DNA of 64,000 bases from NCBI RefSeq assembly GCF_002407065.1, contig NZ_CP023564.1:2542001-2606000 (forward strand), given 5' to 3'. A model generated the notes under the pieces. It ran no database searches, was not told the DNA's origin, and saw nothing but the letters and a program-made list of their open reading frames with translations. The number at the start of each line of letters is the position of its first letter. The first letter of the stretch is position 1. A program made the position numbers and the translations under genes. This document shows, in pieces, positions 8,498-17,795 of the stretch. The DNA comes from Brachybacterium ginsengisoli. GTDB lineage: Bacteria; Actinomycetota; Actinomycetes; Actinomycetales; Dermabacteraceae.

Positions 8498-9453
8498 CGC
8501 TTCCTCGCCTTCGGGTCGAGGGCATCGCGCACCGCATCGCCGAGCATGATGAAGCTCAGCACGGTGATGGCGAGCGCCAGGGAGGGGTAGAAGAGCATCA
8601 TCGGCTGGGTCCGCAGCGCGGTCTGGGCGACGGAGATGTCGCCGCCCCAGGACACCGAGGTGGTCGGGAGGCCGACGCCCAGGAACGACAGGGTCGCCTC
8701 GGAGACGATGTAGACGCCCAGGTTCACGGTCGCCGTGACGATCACGGGGGCGATCGCGTTGGGGACCACGTGCTTGACGAGGTTGATCACCGGATTCGCG
8801 CCCAGCGCCTTGGAGGCGGTCACGAAGTCCTGGTTCTTCACCGAGATCACCGAGCCGCGCATGATGCGGGCGACGTTGGTCCAGCCGAAGACGCCCAGCA
8901 CCAGGATCACCATCCACACGTTCATGGAGTCCACGCGGTTCGCGATGACGATCGCGCCGAGGATCAGCGGGATCGCGAAGAAGATGTCCGTGATGCGGGA
9001 GAGCAGCGAGTCGAAGAACCCGCCCACGTAGCCGGCCAGCGCACCGAGGATCCCGCCGATGAGGGTCGCGAGGATCATCGTGAGGAAGCCGACCATCACC
9101 GAGGTGCGGGTCCCGTAGATCACGCGGGCGAGCACGTCGTACCCGAGGCGGGTGGTGCCCAGGGGGTGCTCGCTGCTCGGCGGCTTGCTCGAGGACGAGA
9201 TGTCCCCGTAGTTGGGGTCCTGGCTGGTGAACAGGCTCGGGAACGCGGCGACGAACAGGATGAAGACGATGAGCGCCGCGGAGATCAGGAAGACGGGGTT
9301 GCGCACCAGGCTGCGCCCGGCCTCGGCCCACATCGAGCGCGGCGCGGAGGTGGTGTCCACCGCGTCGACCGCCTGCAGGGGGGTCTCGTCCAGCCGGGCG
9401 ACGAAGTGCTCGGCCGCGGGGCGGCCGGATCGGGAGACGGGTTCACTTCGCAT
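8494..9453 (-). CDS. Peptide ABC transporter permease, DppC type
   Basis: Inner-membrane permease of 319 residues. A 45-residue cytoplasmic N-terminus is followed by the first helix (NPVFLISAALIVFILFVAAF), an extracytoplasmic stretch with HPLGTTRLGYDVLARVIYGTRTS (the DppC/OppC signature), and five further helices. The ATPase-contact loop is ALGANPVINLVKHVVPNAIAPVIV. It overlaps the upstream permease by 11 bases and the downstream ATPase by 4, so the genes are translationally coupled. Confidence 0.94.
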   Translation of the reverse strand: MRSEPVSRSGRPAAEHFVARLDETPLQAVDAVDTTSAPRSMWAEAGRSLVRNPVFLISAALIVFILFVAAFPSLFTSQDPNYGDISSSSKPPSSEHPLGTTRLGYDVLARVIYGTRTSVMVGFLTMILATLIGGILGALAGYVGGFFDSLLSRITDIFFAIPLILGAIVIANRVDSMNVWMVILVLGVFGWTNVARIMRGSVISVKNQDFVTASKALGANPVINLVKHVVPNAIAPVIVTATVNLGVYIVSEATLSFLGVGLPTTSVSWGGDISVAQTALRTQPMMLFYPSLALAITVLSFIMLGDAVRDALDPKARKR

Positions 9454-10372
9454 AGCGGATCCTCGGGTCGAGAACGGCGTAGAGCAGGTCGACGATCAGG
9501 TTGGCGACCAGGAAGATGATGACCAGGAGGGTCACCACGGACACGATCATCGGGCTCTCGCCGGCGTTGATGGCGCGGAAGAGCAGCGAGCCGATGCCGT
9601 TGATGTTGAAGATGCCCTCGGTGACGATCGCGCCGCCCATGAGCGCACCGAGGTCCGCTCCGATGAAGGTGACCACGGGGATCAGGGAGTTGCGCAGGAT
9701 GTGCTTGGTGATGACGCCCCCGCGCGAGAGCCCCTTGGCGGTCGCGGTGCGCACATGGTCGGCGGTGGCGACCTCGGCGATCGAGGTGCGGGTCAGGCGC
9801 AGCACGTAGGCGAAGGAGACCGCACCCAGCACGAAGCCAGGGACCAGCAGGTTCTGCCAGGAGGGATCCCGGCCGACGTTCACCGGGGCGATCCCGAGCT
9901 GCACGCCCAGCACGAACTGCGCCACGAAGCCGATCACGAAGGTGGGGACGGCGATGACGAGCAGCGACACCATCAGCAGCGTGGTGTCGATGAGGGTGCC
10001 CTTCTTCAGGCCCGACACGACGCCGGCGATCACGCCGAAGACCGTCTCGATGATCACGGCGATGATCGAGAGCCGGATGGTCACCGGGAGCGCCGCCTGG
10101 ATCTGATCGATGATCGGCCGCCCGTTGAACCCGATGCCGAAGTCACCCTGCAGAAGATTCCGCAGGTAGATCAGCCACTGGACCACCACCGGCTGGTCCA
10201 GGTGGTATTGCGCACGGAGCTTGTCGGCCACGGCCGGGGAGATCGGCTTGTCACCCGCGATCGCCGCGATGGGGTCCCCGGAGGACGAGAAGGCCATCAG
10301 ATAGACGATGAGGGTGGCGCCGAGGAACACGGGGATCATCTGCAGCAGTCGCCGCCCGATGTACCAGATCAC
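9443..10372 (-). CDS. Peptide ABC transporter permease, DppB type
   Basis: Permease of 309 residues and partner of the DppC-type protein. It begins VIWYIGRRLLQMIPVFLGATLIVY, the usual DppB N-terminus, and has six helices. The EAA-like loop is TAKGLSRGGVITKHILRNSLIPVVTFIG, and it ends DLLYAVLDPRIRYAK. I prefer the GTG at 10372 because GAAGG lies about 8 bases upstream and family members start here. A second GTG at 10399 would add nine residues but has no ribosome binding site. It is separated from the binding-protein gene by about 130 bases that contain a hairpin. Confidence 0.9.
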   Translation of the reverse strand: MIWYIGRRLLQMIPVFLGATLIVYLMAFSSSGDPIAAIAGDKPISPAVADKLRAQYHLDQPVVVQWLIYLRNLLQGDFGIGFNGRPIIDQIQAALPVTIRLSIIAVIIETVFGVIAGVVSGLKKGTLIDTTLLMVSLLVIAVPTFVIGFVAQFVLGVQLGIAPVNVGRDPSWQNLLVPGFVLGAVSFAYVLRLTRTSIAEVATADHVRTATAKGLSRGGVITKHILRNSLIPVVTFIGADLGALMGGAIVTEGIFNINGIGSLLFRAINAGESPMIVSVVTLLVIIFLVANLIVDLLYAVLDPRIRYAK

Positions 10373-10451
10373 GTCGGTCACCTTCGGTTGAGAGAGCACG
10401 GGGCAGGAGGGAGTCGTCGCGCGCTCGCGCCCCGTGCAGGTGGACGCGCGA

Positions 10452-10485
10452 CGGCGGGAGACGGCACGAGGGCCGCCTCCCGCCG
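10452..10485 (-). terminator. Intercistronic hairpin between binding protein and permease genes
   Basis: CGGCGGGAG (10452-10460) and CTCCCGCCG (10477-10485) are perfect inverted repeats 16 bases apart, directly after the binding-protein stop. In ABC importer operons such a structure usually stabilises or partly terminates the transcript, so the binding protein is made in excess. That role is inferred. Confidence 0.5.
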
Positions 10486-10500
10486 GAGGGCTGGGTCAGA

Positions 10501-12150
10501 TCACTTGGTGATCGCGTAGTACAGCGGGACCGTGTCCCAGCCGTACTGGACATCCGAGACCAGGTCGGAGTACCCGCCGAAGGTGTTCTGGTACCACAGC
10601 GGGAAGGCCGGGAGGTCCTCCATGAGGATCGCCTCGGCGGCGTGGAACTTCTCGTTCGCGGCGTCGATGTCCGCAGCGGCGAGACCCTCCTTGAGGAGGT
10701 CGTCGAACTCCGGGTTCTTGTAGTCGCCGTCGTTGCTGCCCTTGCCGTCCGCCGCGGCGGAGGAGTAGATCGGGCCGAGGAAGTTGAAGACCGAGGGGTA
10801 GTCGGCCTGCCAGCCGGAGCGGAAGGCACCCTTCAGCGTGCGCGCGGTGATCTGCTCGCGGAACTCGCCGAACGCCGGGAACGGGTTCGGCGTGGCCTCG
10901 ATGCCCAGGGTGTTCTTGACCGAGTTGCACACGGCCTCGACCCAGTCCTTGTGCGGGGAGTCGGCGTTGTAGGCCAGGGTGAACGGGCCCTTGAAGGGCT
11001 GGATCTTCTCCGCCTCCGCCCACAGCTCCTTGGCCTTGGCCTCGTCGAAGACGAGCACCTCGGCGCCGGGGATGTCGGTGGCGCCGCCGCCGTCGATCAC
11101 GGGAGCGACGAAGTCCGTCGCGGGGGTGCGGGTGCCGTAGAACAGCGAGTCGCAGATCGCCTTGCGGTCGATGGCGTACGAGAGCGCCTTGCGGCGGATC
11201 TTGCCGGCCTCACCGGAGAAGTCCGGGTCGTTCTGCGGGATGGTGAACGACTGGAACACCGCGCCGGGCGCGTTGACCGCACGATCGCCGAGCTCGTCCT
11301 CGAAGGTCGCCAGGGCGCCCGTGGGGATCATGTCGGAGACGTCGACGTTGCCCGAGAGCATGTCGTTGTAGAGCGTCTCGTCGTTGTCGTAGATGACGAA
11401 TGTGACGCCGGCGTTCTTGGCGGCACGGGGGCCGTCGTACTCCGGGTTCGGGACCAGGACGATCTCGGAGTCGTGCGTCCAGGAGTCGACCATGTACGGG
11501 CCGTTGCCCACCGGCTTCTCGCCGAAGGCCTCGATGTCGTCGAAGGCCGAGGCGGGCAGCGGCGAGTACGCCGAGTACCCGAGGCGGGAGGAGAAGTCAG
11601 CCTGGGTGGAGACCAGCTTGACGGTGAAGCTCGTGTCGTCCACGACCTTCAGGCCCGAGAGCGTGAGGTCCTCCGTGGCATCCTCGGCCGCGACCTTGTC
11701 GAAGCCCTCGATCGGCTCGAAGAAGGACTGGCTCTTCTGGGCGTTGGCCGTGTTGGCGCCGAAGTTCCAGGCGTCGACGAAGTTCTGCGCGGTCAGCGCG
11801 GAGCCGTCGGAGAACTTCAGACCCTCGCGGATCGTGATGGTCCAGGTCTGGTTGTCGTCGGACTCGATGGACTCGGCGACCTCGTTCTCGACCTTGCCGT
11901 CGGCCGTGTAGTACACGAGGCCGGAGAAGACCGAGGTGACGACGCGGCCGCCGCCGACCTCGCTGGTGTTGGTGGGCACCAGCGGGTTCTCGGGCTCGGT
12001 GCCGTTGGCGAGGATCGGCTCCCCCGAGCCGGCGCCTCCGCCGTCGCTGCCTCCGGAACCGGAGTCGTCGCCACCGCAGGCGGCGAGGGTCAGTGCAGCG
12101 GCACCGCCGGCGGCGGTGCCCAGCATCATGGAACGGCGCGTGATGGCCAT
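10501..12150 (-). CDS. Peptide ABC transporter substrate-binding lipoprotein (SBP family 5)
   Basis: Extracytoplasmic solute-binding protein of 549 residues. The signal is MAITRRSMMLGTAAGGAAAL, with a lipobox ending LTLAAC at Cys25. Arg5-Arg6 before the hydrophobic core suggests Tat export. A Gly/Ser/Asp linker follows, and the mature part has family 5 features (WTITIREGLKFSDGSALTAQNFVDAW, GNGPYMVDSW, RRKALSYAIDRKAI). I chose the ATG at 12150, with AGGAGA 5 bases upstream, over the open frame to 12192. It is the first gene of the importer operon and diverges from pgi. A TTGACA on the minus strand (12225-12230) could be part of its promoter, but no matching -10 is convincing. Confidence 0.93.
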   Translation of the reverse strand: MAITRRSMMLGTAAGGAAALTLAACGGDDSGSGGSDGGGAGSGEPILANGTEPENPLVPTNTSEVGGGRVVTSVFSGLVYYTADGKVENEVAESIESDDNQTWTITIREGLKFSDGSALTAQNFVDAWNFGANTANAQKSQSFFEPIEGFDKVAAEDATEDLTLSGLKVVDDTSFTVKLVSTQADFSSRLGYSAYSPLPASAFDDIEAFGEKPVGNGPYMVDSWTHDSEIVLVPNPEYDGPRAAKNAGVTFVIYDNDETLYNDMLSGNVDVSDMIPTGALATFEDELGDRAVNAPGAVFQSFTIPQNDPDFSGEAGKIRRKALSYAIDRKAICDSLFYGTRTPATDFVAPVIDGGGATDIPGAEVLVFDEAKAKELWAEAEKIQPFKGPFTLAYNADSPHKDWVEAVCNSVKNTLGIEATPNPFPAFGEFREQITARTLKGAFRSGWQADYPSVFNFLGPIYSSAAADGKGSNDGDYKNPEFDDLLKEGLAAADIDAANEKFHAAEAILMEDLPAFPLWYQNTFGGYSDLVSDVQYGWDTVPLYYAITK

Positions 12151-12349
12151 GTGTTCTCCTGGATGATTAGAGACTGTGAGCCGTACGACCATTGTGCGGC
12201 ACGCCTCCAGTGTGCACCCTCGAATGTCAACTACATTCCATCAGCTGGTAACGCTTCGGTCTCGGCACCTTTCAACCACCTGTGCGGCCACGAGCGAAAC
12301 CTGCTGCACGAGCGACCCACGCCAGGTCCATGCGGTGTTCAATGGCCGT

Positions 12350-14041
<1,692 letters not shown>

Positions 14042-14049
14042 CTGGTCTC

Positions 14050-14084
14050 CCCGGCGCCGGACCCGCACTGGGCCTGGCGCCGGG
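14050..14084 (+). terminator. Hairpin after pgi
   Basis: CCCGGCGCC (14050-14058) pairs with GGCGCCGGG (14076-14084), and the loop contains a further CCC/GGG pairing. It starts 9 bases after the pgi stop. Confidence 0.5.
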
Positions 14085-14121
14085 CCCGCGTCGGGGCCCC
14101 GCCTGTCGGCCCGACGCCGAA

Positions 14122-14170
14122 TGTCAGCTGGCGAGCCATATCCGGCCTGGATATGGCTCGCCAGCTGACA
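14122..14170. repeat. Perfect 22-bp inverted repeat
   Basis: Arms 14122-14143 and 14149-14170 are exact reverse complements (outer sequence TGTCAGCTGGCGAGCCATAT) with a 5-base loop GGCCT. It lies between the convergent pgi and MHS transporter genes. The A/T-containing arms are unlike the GC-only hairpins that act as terminators here. It could be a bidirectional terminator, a protein-binding palindrome or a dispersed repeat. Confidence 0.85.
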
Positions 14171-14187
14171 CTCGGGCCCGGTGGGGC

Positions 14188-14319
14188 CAGCACGTCGATC
14201 AGGCCAGAGCCCGACCGCCCGATCTCCTGCCGCTCGTCCCTCGCAGCACGTCGATCAGGCCAGAGCCCGACCGCCCGATCTCCTGCCGCTCGTCCCTCGC
14301 AGCACGTCGATCAGGCCAG
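14188..14319. repeat. 56-bp tandem repeat, 2.4 copies, reaching into the transporter stop
   Basis: A 56-bp unit beginning CAGCACGTCGATCAGGCCAG occurs at 14188-14243 and 14244-14299, with a third partial copy at 14300-14319. The copies appear identical. The partial copy contains the last codons and stop of the transporter gene (stop at 14311-14313), so the array seems to have arisen by repeated copying of that gene's 3' end. Confidence 0.9.
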
Positions 14320-15720
14320 GTAGTCCACCTCGCGGGTCTCCTTGCCGACCAGGAGCGCCACCAGGGTGATGATCGCGGCCAGGGTGAGGTATCCGCCCAC
14401 CAGCCAGAGCGAGCCGTCCAGCGCCTGCCACAGGGCGATCATCGCGTAGGGCGCCGGGGCCGCACCGATGACCGAGGCCATGTTGTAGCTGACCGCGCTG
14501 CCGGTGTACCGCACGTCGGAGCGGAACATCTCCGGCAGGAACGCCGCCATCGGGCCGAAGGTGAGGCCCATCAGGGTGAAGCCGAGGATGAGCGCGGCCA
14601 TCACGCCGGCGGTCCCCGCGTGCATGAGCGGCTCGATGAGGAAGCCGAAGACGCCGATGCCCACGGTCACGCCCAGCAGCAGACGGCGCCGACCCATCCG
14701 GTCCGCGAGCGGCCCGGACACGAGCGTGAAGATGCCGAAGAAGACCACGCCGATGATCAGCATCGTGAGGAACTGCGGGCGGGCATAGCCCAGGCCCGGC
14801 ACGAAGCCCGCGACGTCGAAGGGCTTGCCGGCGGCCTCGGCCGCGGCCTGGGCGATGCCCTTGTCGGACGCGGTGGTGCCGACCACCATGAGGAACGCGG
14901 TCATCAGGTAGAAGAGCACGTAGGTGGCGACCATCGCGATGGTGGCGAGCACCAGCGGCTTCCAGGCGGTGCGGAACACACGGGCGATCGGGACCGCGGC
15001 CACGCGCTCCTCGGCGATGACCTTCTGGAAGGCGGGGCTCTCCATGAGCTTCAGCCGCACCCACAGCCCGACGATCACCAGGACCGCCGAGAGCAGGAAG
15101 GGCAGGCGCCAGCCCCATGCCATGAACTGCTCGTCGGTGAGCTGCAGGCTGAGCACCACAAACAGCAGGTTCGAGAGGATGAAGCCGATCGGAGCGCCGA
15201 GCTGCGGGAAGGTGCCGAACAGGGCGCGCTTTCCGGGTGGGGCGTTCTCGGTGGCCAGCAGCGCCGCACCGGACCACTCGCCGCCGAGGCCCACACCCTG
15301 GCAGAACCGCAGCAGGACCAGGATCGCCGGGGCGAGCACCGTGAACCCGGGCGTGGACGCCGTGGGCAGCACGCCGATGAGGAAGGTCGCGATGCCCATC
15401 ACCAGCAGGCTCGCCACGAGCGTGGTCTTGCGCCCCACGCGGTCGCCGAAGTGGCCGAACAGCAGCGAGCCCAGCGGGCGGGCCACGAAGGCGACGCCGA
15501 AGATCGCGAAGGAGCTCAGCAGCTGGTTCGCCGGCGACTGCGTCGGGAAGAACAGCGCCGGGAAGACCAGCGAGGCCGCTGTCGCGTAGGCGTAGAAGTC
15601 GAAGAACTCGATCGTCGTGCCCACCATCGACGCGGTGATGACGCGCGCAGGGGTGTTGGCGGGCGCCGCGGCGGGCGCGGACGATCCGGTGGATGTCGTC
15701 GGAGGTTCAGTGGTGCTCAC
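14311..15720 (-). CDS. MHS-family MFS transporter (metabolite:H+ symporter)
   Basis: Twelve-helix membrane transporter of 469 residues. After a Ser/Thr/Ala/Pro-rich N-terminus comes ARVITASMVGTTIEFFDFYAYATAASLVF, the typical MHS start. The MFS loop motif GHFGDRVGRKTT and the LRFCQGVGLGGEWSGAALLATENAP segment follow. Relatives carry shikimate, citrate, alpha-ketoglutarate or proline/betaine; which one applies here cannot be told. I chose GTG 15720 (VSTTEPP). The frame extends to 15981 but those residues lie in the divergent gene's upstream region. TAGCGT 9 bases upstream may be a -10 box for a nearly leaderless message. Confidence 0.9.
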   Translation of the reverse strand: MSTTEPPTTSTGSSAPAAAPANTPARVITASMVGTTIEFFDFYAYATAASLVFPALFFPTQSPANQLLSSFAIFGVAFVARPLGSLLFGHFGDRVGRKTTLVASLLVMGIATFLIGVLPTASTPGFTVLAPAILVLLRFCQGVGLGGEWSGAALLATENAPPGKRALFGTFPQLGAPIGFILSNLLFVVLSLQLTDEQFMAWGWRLPFLLSAVLVIVGLWVRLKLMESPAFQKVIAEERVAAVPIARVFRTAWKPLVLATIAMVATYVLFYLMTAFLMVVGTTASDKGIAQAAAEAAGKPFDVAGFVPGLGYARPQFLTMLIIGVVFFGIFTLVSGPLADRMGRRRLLLGVTVGIGVFGFLIEPLMHAGTAGVMAALILGFTLMGLTFGPMAAFLPEMFRSDVRYTGSAVSYNMASVIGAAPAPYAMIALWQALDGSLWLVGGYLTLAAIITLVALLVGKETREVDYLA

Positions 15721-15904
15721 GACGGAAGACGCTACGTCCGCTGTCCCGCGATGCGGACACCCTCGACACATGGTGAGACCCGGCGCGCGACCCCCTGCCG
15801 GATCGAGGTCACGATGCCGTCTCCACTGCCGGGATGACAGGGCGCGAGACCCCGGCAGATGGAAGGATGTATCGGTCACGTGTGCACTGACTCGAGGGGA
15901 ACCC

Positions 15905-17464
15905 ATGGAACTGTTCTTGCCCATCATCGTGGTGATCGTCATCGTCGCGATCGTCCTGCTGATCGGGGTGGTCGCGCTCATGCGCAGCTACCGGATCGCA
16001 GCGCCCAACGAGGCCCTGATCATCACGGGCCGCAATGCGAAGGCGAGCCCCACCGGGGACATCGACCTCGAGTCCGGCAGCGCCCGGGTCATCATCGGCG
16101 GCCGCGCGATCGTGCGCCCCATCGTGGACCGCGCGTTCGTCCTCAGCCTGAGCTCGCGCCAGATCCCGGTCGAGGTCGAGGGCTACTCGATGAACGGCAT
16201 CTTCCTCCGGCTGCGCGGGGTGGCGCAGGTGAAGGTCGGCGGCAACGTGGACGACGTCCGCAAGGCCTCGCAGCGCTTCCTCGACCAGCAGCAGCAGATC
16301 GACCACTACACCCAGGAGATCCTCTCGGGCACCCTGCGCGCCGTGGTCGGCACCCTGAGCGTCGAGCAGATCATCCGTGACCGCGCCTCCTTCGCCAGCC
16401 AGGTGCAGGCCGAGGCCGAGCACTCGATGAACAACCAGGGTCTGGTCATCGACACCTTCCAGATCTCCGCCATCGAGGACGACGGCTCCTACCTGCGTGA
16501 CTGGGGTCGTCCCGAGGCGGCGCTGGTGGCCAAGCGCGCCGCGATCGCCGAGTCGGACGCGAACCGTGAATCGACCCAGGCCCGCAACGTGAACCTCCAG
16601 CAGGAGGCCGAGTCGAAGCAGGCCTTCGACCTCCGCAACGCGGAGATCAAGGAGGAGACCGATGCGCGTCAGGCCATCGCCGACGCCTCCGGCCCCCTGG
16701 CCCGTGCCGCTCAGCAGCAGCGGATCATCGAGCAGGAGGAGCTCATCGCGGTCCGCAACAACGACCTGCGGGAGAAGCAGCTGATCGCCGAGGTCCACAA
16801 GCCCGCCGAGGCCAAGCGCTACGCCGAGCAGCAGGATGCGGACTCCAAGAAGTACGCCCGCATCGCCGAGTCGGAGGCGCAGCTGACCGACGAGCGCAAC
16901 CGTGCGGAGTCCCGCAAGGTCACCGCGGACGCCGAGGCGCACGCCATCGAGACCCGCGGTCGAGCCGAGGCCGAGGTCGACCTCCAGCGCCGGTCGAAGG
17001 ACGCCGAGGCCGTGCGCCTCGAGGGCGAGGCGGAAGCCGCGGCCCTGCGCGCCAAGGGTGAGGCCGAGGGCGCGTCGATCCGCGCCAAGGGCGACGCCGA
17101 GGCCGAGACCACGCGCGCTCGCGCCGAGGCCTACAAGCAGTTCAACGACGCCGCGGTGCTGAACCAGGTGCTCGAGGTGCTGCCGGCAGTCGCCAACGAG
17201 CTGTCCGCTCCGTACTCGAACATCTCCAACCTGTCGGTGTTCTCCACCGATGGCGAGGCGAAGATCGGTCAGAACATCTCGCTGGGTCTCGCCCAGGTGC
17301 TCGACATGGTCAAGTCCACCACCGGTGTGGACTTCCAGGACACGCTCCAGCGCGCCGCCGACGGCGGCCGGGTGGTGCGCGAGCAGGCCGATCAGGTCCC
17401 GCCGGCGCCGCAGCCCGCGGCCGACGACGCGGCGGACCCCGCCGTCGAGGGGTCCGACGCCTGA
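15905..17464 (+). CDS. Flotillin-like SPFH-domain membrane protein
   Basis: A 519-residue protein with one N-terminal membrane segment (residues 2-24), an SPFH/PHB domain to about residue 210 (RSYRIAAPNEALIITGRN, SRQIPVEVEGYSMNGIFLRLRGVAQVKVGG), and a long Glu/Ala-rich coiled coil (about residues 215-430) with repeated RAKGEAEGASIRAKGDAEAE-type units. An acidic Pro/Ala tail ends the protein. Bacterial flotillins of this form scaffold membrane microdomains. The ATG at 15905 has GAGGGG 5 bases upstream. It is a single gene, divergent from the transporter, followed by a strong hairpin. There is no NfeD partner next to it, which is common elsewhere. Confidence 0.9.
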   Translation: MELFLPIIVVIVIVAIVLLIGVVALMRSYRIAAPNEALIITGRNAKASPTGDIDLESGSARVIIGGRAIVRPIVDRAFVLSLSSRQIPVEVEGYSMNGIFLRLRGVAQVKVGGNVDDVRKASQRFLDQQQQIDHYTQEILSGTLRAVVGTLSVEQIIRDRASFASQVQAEAEHSMNNQGLVIDTFQISAIEDDGSYLRDWGRPEAALVAKRAAIAESDANRESTQARNVNLQQEAESKQAFDLRNAEIKEETDARQAIADASGPLARAAQQQRIIEQEELIAVRNNDLREKQLIAEVHKPAEAKRYAEQQDADSKKYARIAESEAQLTDERNRAESRKVTADAEAHAIETRGRAEAEVDLQRRSKDAEAVRLEGEAEAAALRAKGEAEGASIRAKGDAEAETTRARAEAYKQFNDAAVLNQVLEVLPAVANELSAPYSNISNLSVFSTDGEAKIGQNISLGLAQVLDMVKSTTGVDFQDTLQRAADGGRVVREQADQVPPAPQPAADDAADPAVEGSDA

Positions 17465-17482
17465 GTCCGATCCGTTCCACCG

Positions 17483-17524
17483 CGAACGCCCCGGTCCTCC
17501 TCACAGGGAGGGCCGGGGCGTTCG
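17483..17524. terminator. Bidirectional terminator between convergent genes
   Basis: CGAACGCCCCGG at 17483 onward pairs with CCGGGGCGTTCG ending at 17524, and the stem continues through CCTCC/GGAGG. It starts 19 bases after the flotillin-like gene and serves the convergent oxidoreductase fragment as well. Confidence 0.8.
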
Positions 17525-17552
17525 TCCTCCGGAGCAGCGTCCTGCCCGCTGC

Positions 17553-17795
17553 TCAGCGGGGCGCGGGCCCGGGGAGGAGATCCGCGATCGCGTCCTCGAG
17601 GCGCGGATGCCGGAGCACTCGGGCCCAGGCGCCCTGAGTGCGGCCGTCCCAGCCGACGTCCCGGATCTCCCCCTTCTCGTGCCCCGGTCGGGGCGAGCGG
17701 GTGAGCACCACGACCTCGTGGCCGGCAGCGGCGAGCGCGGAGGAGAGCGCGCGGCCGAGCGCCCCGGCACCGCCCGCCAGGACGATCCGGCTCAC
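17553..17795 (-). pseudogene. N-terminal fragment of a TIGR01777-type NAD(P)-dependent epimerase/oxidoreductase
   Basis: An 80-codon frame begins with a clean Rossmann motif (SRIVLAGGAGALGRALSSALAAAGHEVVVLTRSP) and continues ...IRDVGWDGRTQGAWARVL. This matches the first 55 or so residues of SDR-superfamily proteins that are normally about 300 residues long. It then runs into about 25 unrelated residues and stops. No remainder of the gene is visible downstream, where a terminator lies, so the 3' three quarters appear deleted. The GTG start at 17795 overlaps the acyl-CoA dehydrogenase stop by four bases, so it may still be translated. An active enzyme is not expected. Confidence 0.65.

Noticed and set aside
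12225-12230. TTGACA on the minus strand as the ABC operon -35 box
   Set aside because: No TANNNT hexamer lies 16-19 bases downstream, so a complete promoter cannot be supported.
14188-14319. Possible CRISPR array
   Set aside because: The 56-bp units are contiguous without spacers, there are only 2.4 copies, and no cas genes are nearby.
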